In this document: positions 27,989 through 34,431 of the stretch, piece after piece | Numbering within the stretch: position 1 is the stretch's first letter | Layout of the letters: each line of letters opens with the position of its first letter | Source: Flavobacteriaceae bacterium | GTDB taxonomy: Bacteria; Bacteroidota; Bacteroidia; Flavobacteriales; Flavobacteriaceae | Assembly (NCBI GenBank): GCA_002702745.1 | Contig: PABM01000006.1 | Coordinates: 1 to 64,000, forward strand | Length of the DNA stretch: 64,000 nt | Direction: 5' to 3' | Translations under genes and position numbers: made by a program | Notes under the pieces: generated by a model | Database searches by the model: none | Told to the model about the DNA's origin: nothing | Seen by the model: only the letters and a program-made list of their open reading frames with translations

Positions 27989-30331
27989 TTAAAAATCTAT
28001 GGAAAATCCAAAAGAAGGGATAATTGATTCTCTGTTAACATCCACTTCAACAAGATTAAATGGAGTTAATATACTACCAAAATCATCTCTTTCAAGACCA
28101 TATTCAGTAGGTGTAGGTATTTTTTGAGCTAGAAGATTTAATATTTCTAAAAAGAAGTTTATCGAAACATTTTCTTTATTCCATTTTTTATCAAACCTGA
28201 TATCTAATTGTGAAAAGTTACCAAGTTTTACATTCCCAAGTTGTGAATAGTCTAAAACCATATTGGGGTAATTATTTAAACTGGCTTCTAGATCATATGG
28301 GACATAAGGAGTTTTTCCCGCAAAACGCCATCTAGAACTTATCTCCCAATTCCTTTTGAGTTTGTAACCACCACTAAAAGAGGATAAATGTTTGCTGTCC
28401 CATACAGACGGAAGATAATTTCCATATATATCTGTAAATTCACTTTTGAAAAAAGTGTAAGAAAAAATTCCATAAAAATTCCTTGTAAGTTTTTGTTGAA
28501 ATAAAAATTCTATTCCCTTAGTTCTACCTTCACCATTTGTAAGAACATCTTCATTCCCAAGTACTTCAAAATCAGCTCCCTTGTTAGCAATAGATACACC
28601 GTCAGTTACAGAAACTGGGAAATTAGCATATTTCTTTATAAAACCTTCAATAGAAATTTTTGCTGCATTACCAATAGAGTAATCAAGTCCAGTAACGTAA
28701 TGACTACTTTTTGTGTATTTAGCACTTATATTTGCAAACTCCTCAGTTAAATTTTTGAACCCAAGAACAGTGTAAGTTGGAATTTTAAAATATGTACCAA
28801 CACTAGAATTCCACTTTAATCTTCGATTCTTACTTATCGAGTATGATGTTGAAATTCTTGGTGATAGATTATCGATGAGTTTAGATCCATTACTAAAACT
28901 ATCCTCATCAGCTCTAATCCCAATCGATACGTCAAGCTTAGAATTAATAAAGTTTTTTGAAACACCACCGAAAAAACCATATTTATAAAAATTGATTTTT
29001 GTCAGGTAATCAATCTGATTATAAAAATCAGTAGTATTATTGAAATAGTCTGAATATTGGATATTTCCTCCCCATGTTATTTTCCAATCATTTATATAGC
29101 TCGTTGTTTTTGCTCTTATTTTTGTTTCCCACTCATGTGAATCATTTCTAAAATATAATCCCTCCAAGTTTTCGTTATCAGAATATCTTGAGAAAATATT
29201 TTTCAATTTATTAGTACTTATTGCTAATACAAATTGACCTTTAGTTTCTTTAAATTTTCTTACCCATGAAGCTCCAATAGTTGTAGAGTTTTGCTTGATT
29301 ATCGGAACTTGCTCAAGAAAAGATTGTTGTGTAAAATCAAAATCATCTGGAGCTTCAACCGAAAAGTCATCTATTGCCCCAAGCCCTATAATATTTAGGC
29401 TATTATAGTCATCAATTTTATGGTTTATTTTACCTTGAAAATCCCAATAGTCAGGCCTGATTGGAAGTCCAATCAGTTTGAATAAAAATTGCAGGTAACT
29501 TTTTCTAGCAGAAAATATAAAGGTTGTTTTATTATTTTCTTCTTTTGAAAGAGGACCCTCAATTGTAATTGCAGAATCACTGGCTCCAAACCTAAAGTTT
29601 CCACTTAACTCTTTTGGGTTTCCATTTTTTTGATTGAACTGTAATACACCACTCAATGGATTATCATACTCAACACCAAATGCAGAAGTGCTTAGAGTTA
29701 CTTCGTCGATAAATGAAATATTTATCATTCCCTGAGGACCTCCAGCACTACCTTGAGTACTAAAGTGATTTATATTTGGGATTTCTATTTCGTCTAAATA
29801 GTATACGGTTTCATTAGGAGCACCCCCTCTAATTATAATGTCATTCCTAAAACCTCCAACAGAAGGAGAAAGCCCAGGCATACTTTGTACTACTTTGGTA
29901 ACATCATTATCTGCCCCCGGATAACTTTCTATTTCAACTCTTGAAAAAGTATTTATGGACAGTGGAGTTTCTTTTGATTTTTTAAAGGGGCTTTCAAATA
30001 AAATAATTTCTTCTAATTTTTGAACTGACTCTATTAAATATATTTCTAATGTTTGATTTCCTTTACTTTTAATTATGATATTGAATATTTTTTTTGATTG
30101 ATATCCAATATAGCTAACAGACAAATTATATGACTGTGGTTTAATTTTAGAAATTTCAAAGAATCCATTTTCATCTGAAATAGCTCCTTTATCGGTTCCT
30201 TCAACTATAACATTAGCACCTAAGAGTGGTAATTGACTTTTAGAATCGTAAATATATCCATTAATGGCACCGTCAATTTGTGAAAAAATCAGCGTTGGAA
30301 GCACAAATAATAATGATATTAACTTTTTCAC
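27989..30331 (-). CDS. TonB-dependent receptor with carboxypeptidase-regulatory-like domain
   Basis: A 780-residue outer-membrane receptor: signal peptide at about 1-19, carboxypeptidase-like beta domain at about 22-105, plug at about 120-235 with Ile-Ile-Arg-Gly-Gly-Ala-Pro-Asn-Glu-Thr and Phe-Gly-Val-Glu-Tyr-Asp-Asn-Pro-Leu-Ser-Gly-Val, then the barrel ending in Phe-Ser-Ile-Asp-Phe. It has no lipoprotein partner and stands alone, 33 nt after the CDGSH gene. The ligand is unknown. Confidence 0.87.
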   Translation of the reverse strand: MKKLISLLFVLPTLIFSQIDGAINGYIYDSKSQLPLLGANVIVEGTDKGAISDENGFFEISKIKPQSYNLSVSYIGYQSKKIFNIIIKSKGNQTLEIYLIESVQKLEEIILFESPFKKSKETPLSINTFSRVEIESYPGADNDVTKVVQSMPGLSPSVGGFRNDIIIRGGAPNETVYYLDEIEIPNINHFSTQGSAGGPQGMINISFIDEVTLSTSAFGVEYDNPLSGVLQFNQKNGNPKELSGNFRFGASDSAITIEGPLSKEENNKTTFIFSARKSYLQFLFKLIGLPIRPDYWDFQGKINHKIDDYNSLNIIGLGAIDDFSVEAPDDFDFTQQSFLEQVPIIKQNSTTIGASWVRKFKETKGQFVLAISTNKLKNIFSRYSDNENLEGLYFRNDSHEWETKIRAKTTSYINDWKITWGGNIQYSDYFNNTTDFYNQIDYLTKINFYKYGFFGGVSKNFINSKLDVSIGIRADEDSFSNGSKLIDNLSPRISTSYSISKNRRLKWNSSVGTYFKIPTYTVLGFKNLTEEFANISAKYTKSSHYVTGLDYSIGNAAKISIEGFIKKYANFPVSVTDGVSIANKGADFEVLGNEDVLTNGEGRTKGIEFLFQQKLTRNFYGIFSYTFFKSEFTDIYGNYLPSVWDSKHLSSFSGGYKLKRNWEISSRWRFAGKTPYVPYDLEASLNNYPNMVLDYSQLGNVKLGNFSQLDIRFDKKWNKENVSINFFLEILNLLAQKIPTPTEYGLERDDFGSILTPFNLVEVDVNRESIIPSFGFSIDF

Positions 30332-30364
30332 ACTAGTTTAATCACAAATTTTATTCCAATAAAT

Positions 30365-30547
30365 CTAATCCTCTAATTTGTGTGAACCATCGCAGAATGG
30401 AAGTTTTTTCGATTTTGTGCAGCCACACAAAGTAAATCTATCACCATGAGGAATTTTATTTCCGTTAACATCAGTTAAATTAACTTTACCCTGAACTACA
30501 GTTTGGCCTTTTGATTTTCTAAATATGTGAGTGCTTTTCTTTTCCAT
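30365..30547 (-). CDS. CDGSH iron-sulfur domain protein (mitoNEET type)
   Basis: A 60-residue protein. Cys41, Cys43, Cys52 and His56 form the exact C-x-C-x8-C-x3-H set of the CDGSH motif (Cys-Asp-Gly-Ser-His at 52-56), which holds a [2Fe-2S] cluster with one His ligand. CDGSH proteins are redox-sensitive and linked to iron-sulfur or electron transfer functions. It starts 3 nt downstream of the DUF819 gene stop, so the two are almost certainly co-transcribed. Confidence 0.93.
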   Translation of the reverse strand: MEKKSTHIFRKSKGQTVVQGKVNLTDVNGNKIPHGDRFTLCGCTKSKKLPFCDGSHKLED

Positions 30548-30550
30548 GAA

Positions 30551-31804
30551 TTATAAGTTTGAAGTGTATTCCATCAACCAAGTACAAATCATTGCTCCAT
30601 ATGTTCCTACTACATATCCGAATACCGCTAATAAAACCCCAACTGTAGCAAGTGATGGATGAAATGCTGCAGCAACAACCGGAGCAGAGGCAGCACCCCC
30701 CACATTAGCTTGGCTTCCTACAGCTAAAAAGAAATATGGCGCCCTAATTAACTTTGCAACAACAATCAGTAAAACGGCGTGAATTGACATCCAGATTAAA
30801 CCTATCAGAATAAGTTTAGGTTCATCAAGAATAGATCCTAAATCCATTTTCATTCCAATTGTTGCTACTAATATGTAAATAAAAATACTTCCGATTTTAC
30901 TAGCACCGACTCCTTCAAAATTTTTAGCCTTTGTAAATGATAATCCAATTCCGATAAATGTTGCGATTGATATCATCCAAAAAAACTTTGATGCAAACGA
31001 AGAAAGACCAGAACTTTTATCAGCTACAGCCTCAAAATTTGATGTTAGAAATTCTGAAATATATTCTGCGCCTAGATGTGATAAACCAACGGTTCCAAAT
31101 GCAATTGCCAATAAAACCATATAGTCTGTTAGGTTTGGAATCCTTTTAGTACTATTTGAAAATGAAGTCACTTTCTCTTTTAATTCTTCAATAGCTGAGG
31201 AGTCAGCTTTTAGCCATTTATTAATTGACTTTTTCTTTCCAATTCCAAAGAGAATCATAGCCATCCAAATATTAGCTACTACAATATCAACCAAAACCAT
31301 CCCTCCGTATTTTTGAGGATTATATTCAAATATTTCAAGCATTGCCGCCTGGTTTGCACCACCACCAATCCAACTTCCTGCTAAAGTTGATAGCCCTCTC
31401 CAAATTGCGTCAGGACCAGCACCATTAAATAACTCAGGAAAAAATATAGATAAAATCAAGATTGATATTGGTCCTCCTATGATTATACCAAATGTACCAG
31501 TGAAAAACATAATTAAAGCCTTATACCCTAAATTATATATTGCTTTTAAATCAATACTCAATGTCATCAAAAGAAGCGCTGCAGGAAGTAAGTATCTACT
31601 AGCTATATAGTAAGTTTGTGAATCTTCAGACGAAATAATTCCTAAAGAATTAAATATTGCTGGGATAAAATAACACATTAAAAGCCCAGGAATAACTTTA
31701 TAAAATTTGTACCAGAATCCGTCTTTAATTGATTCAGTATAAAAAACAAAACCCAAAGAAATCATTAAAATCCCAAAGACTATTGCATCGTTTGTAAAAG
31801 GCAT
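30551..31804 (-). CDS. DUF819 family integral membrane protein
   Basis: A 417-residue protein with about ten to eleven transmembrane helices and conserved Gly-rich segments: Ala-Gly-Ser-Trp-Ile-Gly-Gly-Gly-Ala-Asn and, near the C-terminus, Gly-Ser-Gln-Ala-Asn-Val-Gly-Gly-Ala-Ala-Ser-Ala-Pro. These match the DUF819 (YjcL-like) family, which resembles secondary transporters. The substrate is unknown. It is followed closely by the CDGSH gene and is divergent from the gene at 31865. Confidence 0.88.
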   Translation of the reverse strand: MPFTNDAIVFGILMISLGFVFYTESIKDGFWYKFYKVIPGLLMCYFIPAIFNSLGIISSEDSQTYYIASRYLLPAALLLMTLSIDLKAIYNLGYKALIMFFTGTFGIIIGGPISILILSIFFPELFNGAGPDAIWRGLSTLAGSWIGGGANQAAMLEIFEYNPQKYGGMVLVDIVVANIWMAMILFGIGKKKSINKWLKADSSAIEELKEKVTSFSNSTKRIPNLTDYMVLLAIAFGTVGLSHLGAEYISEFLTSNFEAVADKSSGLSSFASKFFWMISIATFIGIGLSFTKAKNFEGVGASKIGSIFIYILVATIGMKMDLGSILDEPKLILIGLIWMSIHAVLLIVVAKLIRAPYFFLAVGSQANVGGAASAPVVAAAFHPSLATVGVLLAVFGYVVGTYGAMICTWLMEYTSNL

Positions 31805-31864
31805 ATTTATTTGGTATTAACTATTTGTTATATTTATAAAAGTAACAAAATTAAAAGGCATTAG

Positions 31865-33313
31865 GTGGTTAGAAATATTTTAATAATCATTTTTTTATTA
31901 TTCTACGGTTTGAAGATTAATTCCCAATCTTTTAAGATTCAAATCATTGATTCAATTTCCAGCAAAGCAGTTCCTTATTCTAATGTTTACTTTTCAAATA
32001 ACAATGGTTTAATCTCCGATGATGATGGGCGTTTTGAGTTAATTACATCGCAATTAGCAGAAGAGGATTCAATGCATATTTCAATGCTTGGTTATAAAAA
32101 AAGTTCCTTTTTGATTAAGGATTTTAACGATACCTTGATTAAACTCGTTCAGTCTCCAATAAAATTATCTGATGTCATTTTAACAAACAAAAAATTAAGC
32201 TCAGAGGAAATTATTTCTAAGGTACTTGAAAATATTGACAAGAACTATGAAAAACAATTTACTGAAAATAAGATTTATTTAAGTAGAAAATCTAATACAA
32301 GAACTGAAAGATTTATTATAAATAAGTTTAAATCTTCAGTCCCTGAAATAAACAAAAGTTTAATCGATAGCTTACTGGCTAATCTTGCTAAAGAAAACAA
32401 TTCAGGACTTGAAACATTAGCTTATTATTACAGAAGCTTTGATGATAAGATTAAAAAGAAGATTAAAATAATTAAGTCTAGAGAAACTTATAATAAGGAG
32501 GGTGAAGTACTAGAGTCAATTAATAAAAAAATGAAAGAAGCATTTAAAAATGAATTAAAACCAGACTCCTATTATAAAATTAAATCTGGAATATTTGGAG
32601 GTGATTTAGAGCTTGATGGGCTAGAGGAAGTTGATAGTACAAACACTGAATCGATAAAAAAATTTCAAGAAAAAGAAGTTAAGGAAAAAGATGATTTTGC
32701 AAATAATCAAATACGTACAATAAATAGATTTTATAATTTTCTCTTTTTTGAAAAGGAATCTCCGCTAAATTTTATTTTAAAACCTTCTAAATATATTTTC
32801 TCAGAACCCAAAATAGATATCCTTGGTAATGATCTGGTTTATAAAATGGAGGCTAATCCAAAGGGTAGAAGTAAATACTCAGGTACATTATATATAAACC
32901 CTGATGATTTTGCAATAGTTAGAATAGATTTTAAAAATATTAAAACTGTTTATAGCATAAAATTATTGGGTGTATTTGTCAATATATATCAGCGTGATGG
33001 AAAAATGATTCTTTCAAAATATGAAAATGAAAAATATGTTTTGTCTTATGCAAAAATTAATTTTGGCCAAAGAGCAGGATTCGATAGACCAATAAAGCTG
33101 ATTGAAAAAAATAAAAAAGTTAAGGGCAGAAGAAAACAAAATGAAATTTCATTTAGAATGGATCTAATTTTCGATGAAAAAAGTTCTACAGAATTACAGA
33201 TTTTTGAGTCCAAAAAAATAACAAAAAATGAATTTGATAACATCGCAGGTAAAAATGATGTAATGCCAGAATACTCAGAGGAATTTACAACGAACTTTTG
33301 GGAAGAATTTTAA
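31865..33313 (+). CDS. Exported protein with carboxypeptidase-regulatory-like domain
   Basis: A 482-residue protein read from a GTG start at 31865, directly before a signal peptide (about 1-21). A carboxypeptidase-regulatory-like beta domain follows (about 24-100, with Asp-Asp-Asp-Gly-Arg-Phe-Glu-Leu), then a helical Lys/Glu-rich region and a beta-rich C-terminal half resembling the DUF5686 group of flavobacterial outer-membrane proteins. It is not a TonB receptor, since plug and barrel are absent. Its TAA (33311-33313) abuts the outermost glmS-end repeat at 33314. Confidence 0.68.
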   Translation: MVRNILIIIFLLFYGLKINSQSFKIQIIDSISSKAVPYSNVYFSNNNGLISDDDGRFELITSQLAEEDSMHISMLGYKKSSFLIKDFNDTLIKLVQSPIKLSDVILTNKKLSSEEIISKVLENIDKNYEKQFTENKIYLSRKSNTRTERFIINKFKSSVPEINKSLIDSLLANLAKENNSGLETLAYYYRSFDDKIKKKIKIIKSRETYNKEGEVLESINKKMKEAFKNELKPDSYYKIKSGIFGGDLELDGLEEVDSTNTESIKKFQEKEVKEKDDFANNQIRTINRFYNFLFFEKESPLNFILKPSKYIFSEPKIDILGNDLVYKMEANPKGRSKYSGTLYINPDDFAIVRIDFKNIKTVYSIKLLGVFVNIYQRDGKMILSKYENEKYVLSYAKINFGQRAGFDRPIKLIEKNKKVKGRRKQNEISFRMDLIFDEKSSTELQIFESKKITKNEFDNIAGKNDVMPEYSEEFTTNFWEEF

Positions 33314-33352
33314 TTACTCCACCGTTACAGATTTAGGTTTTCCAACCCCAAC
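33314..33352 (-). repeat. glmS 3'-end repeat, outermost copy (R1)
   Basis: Read on the minus strand, this encodes Val-Gly-Val-Gly-Lys-Pro-Lys-Ser-Val-Thr-Val-Glu followed by TAA (33314-33316). The last six residues equal the C-terminus of GlmS. On the plus strand the inner part is TTCCAACCCCAAC (33340-33352). The copy abuts the stop of the gene ending at 33313, so it probably marks where glmS ended before the two accessory genes were inserted. Confidence 0.75.
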
Positions 33353-33370
33353 ACCATTTCTTAGATATAG

Positions 33371-33446
33371 TGTCGTGACTATGTTATAAAAATGTAGTCA
33401 GATGTCCTGGGAGTGTCGTGGAAATGTCGTTGGGATGTCAAGAGAA
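33371..33446 (+). repeat. Seven-copy 11-bp iteron array upstream of the XRE gene
   Basis: TGT triplets occur at 33371, 33382, 33393, 33403, 33414, 33425 and 33436, that is, with spacings of 11, 11, 10, 11, 11 and 11 bp. The last four units share TGTC, with consensus TGTCGTGGRAA. The phase places every unit on one face of the helix. It ends 30 bp before the XRE start, so it is a likely autoregulatory operator, though a replication iteron or slipped-strand repeat is possible. Confidence 0.7.
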
Positions 33447-33475
33447 ATAACAAATTATTATATAAATTTGTTCTC

Positions 33476-33772
33476 ATGGTATTAGGAAATAGAGTTAAAG
33501 AATTAAGATTAAAAGAAGGATATTCACAAAAGGATTTATCAGTTAAATCTGGATTGTCAGAAAGAACTATTCAACGGATAGAAAAAAACGAGGTTAGTCC
33601 AAACCCTCATACATTAAAATTATTGGGAGAAATATTTGAAGAAAATTTTCACCAATTTGAAAATGAAAACCAATTTGTGAAAAATAAAAAAAAGATGAAT
33701 AAAATATATGTTCTGTGGAACAGTGTCATCAACTTTAAAATCAATATTTTAAAATTCTTCTTAAAAAAATAA
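33476..33772 (+). CDS. Small XRE-family helix-turn-helix regulator
   Basis: A 98-residue protein from ATG 33476. The open frame extends to a GTG at 33413, but that lies inside the iteron array and adds no homologous residues. The HTH covers about residues 4-57 (Leu-Gly-Asn-Arg-Val-Lys-Glu-Leu-Arg, Ser-Gln-Lys-Asp-Leu, Ser-Glu-Arg-Thr-Ile-Gln-Arg-Ile-Glu), a Cro/CI-type fold. The C-terminal tail is Lys/Phe-rich and hydrophobic, possibly membrane-associated. It sits alone between two glmS-end repeats; control of its own promoter through the iterons is inferred. Confidence 0.85.
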   Translation: MVLGNRVKELRLKEGYSQKDLSVKSGLSERTIQRIEKNEVSPNPHTLKLLGEIFEENFHQFENENQFVKNKKKMNKIYVLWNSVINFKINILKFFLKK

Positions 33773-33785
33773 TTAGAAAACTTAA

Positions 33786-33824
33786 TTATTCCACAGTCAA
33801 AGACTTAATGATTCCAACCCCAAC
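33786..33824 (-). repeat. glmS 3'-end repeat, middle copy (R2)
   Basis: On the minus strand this encodes Val-Gly-Val-Gly-Ile-Ile-Lys-Ser-Leu-Thr-Val-Glu and TAA (33786-33788). It matches R1 at about 33 of 43 aligned bases, with an identical TTCCAACCCCAAC block (33812-33824). Further upstream both copies share a looser Tyr-Leu-containing frame. It begins 13 bp after the XRE stop and separates the two accessory genes. Confidence 0.75.
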
Positions 33825-33936
33825 TAGATTTAAATATATCCCTATATTAAAATTTAGTTCTCTGTTAACATTAAAAAAAGGAAAAACTTTAATTCAAAAT
33901 TATTCAGACTTTGAAATTCAAATAATTCAAAATAGA

Positions 33937-34386
33937 TTATTTAGTTTTTGATTTGAAATTGATTTGAAATTGAACTCTCTTATTTTGGATTAGGGAAGTG
34001 TACTCATTATAGTCTAAGAGAATATATTTTTTAAGTATTGTATGAACTATACACAATCTATAATTATTAATAGATTTAAATAAGTTTTCTTCATTTTCTG
34101 TAAATCCAAAAAAAACACCATATGGTAGTTCTTTCACAGATTTTGATGATGTTGTTTTAATCTCTATCAGAGTAAAATCTTCTTTTGATTTAACATCTTC
34201 AAAAGAGTTAACATTTAAAAGAACCCCATCAACACTCCTTGAGTATTTTTTATAGTCAATATTAAGTATATCGTATAATTTTTTAAGTTGTAATTTATTT
34301 GGAACATCAAATCCGTTAAGAAGATTTCTTAGTATCGTTATACCAAGTTTTTCAGTTTTAAGGTTTTTAATATTTTGTTCCCTCAT
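33937..34386 (-). CDS. Small PD-(D/E)xK nuclease-like / DUF3883-like protein
   Basis: A 149-residue protein without signal peptide. Asp53 (Ser-Val-Asp-Gly-Val), then Glu75-Ile-Lys77 on a following beta strand, fit a PD-(D/E)xK nuclease core. The Thr-Thr-Ser-Ser then Phe-Gly-Phe-Thr-Glu-Asn-Glu segment and the Tyr-Arg-Leu-Cys-Ile-Val strand resemble the DUF3883 ('protein NO VEIN' C-terminal) domain often seen in restriction and defence proteins. It begins 24 nt after the glmS stop on the same strand with no visible ribosome-binding site, so it is probably transcribed with glmS. The function is unproven. Confidence 0.6.
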   Translation of the reverse strand: MREQNIKNLKTEKLGITILRNLLNGFDVPNKLQLKKLYDILNIDYKKYSRSVDGVLLNVNSFEDVKSKEDFTLIEIKTTSSKSVKELPYGVFFGFTENEENLFKSINNYRLCIVHTILKKYILLDYNEYTSLIQNKRVQFQINFKSKTK

Positions 34387-34395
34387 GTTAAATTC

Positions 34396-34431
34396 TGGGG
34401 TTGGAAAAAATCACTCGACTGTAACAGACTT
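34396..34431 (-). repeat. Current glmS 3' end with adjoining inverted block (R3)
   Basis: 34411-34431 encodes the true GlmS C-terminus Lys-Ser-Val-Thr-Val-Glu with stop TGA. Just past the stop, TGGGGTTGGAAAA on the plus strand (34396-34408) is the exact reverse complement of the 13 bp TTTTCCAACCCCA at 33338-33350. The insert between the outermost and current glmS ends is therefore bounded by a 13-bp inverted repeat and flanked by direct copies of the glmS end. Confidence 0.75.

Noticed and set aside
33413..33475. Extended N-terminus of the XRE protein from GTG 33413
   Set aside because: The extra residues are translated iterons with no helix-turn-helix similarity; ATG 33476 sits exactly at the start of the HTH domain.
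33402..33482. Short frame reading Met-Ser-Trp-Glu-Cys-Arg through the iteron array
   Set aside because: It is only about 26 codons, is generated by the 11-bp repeat itself, and overlaps the XRE start region in another frame.
34387..34410. Tn7-type attachment site explaining the glmS-adjacent genes
   Set aside because: No Tn7 end sequences or tns genes are visible, and Tn7 does not duplicate the last glmS codons.
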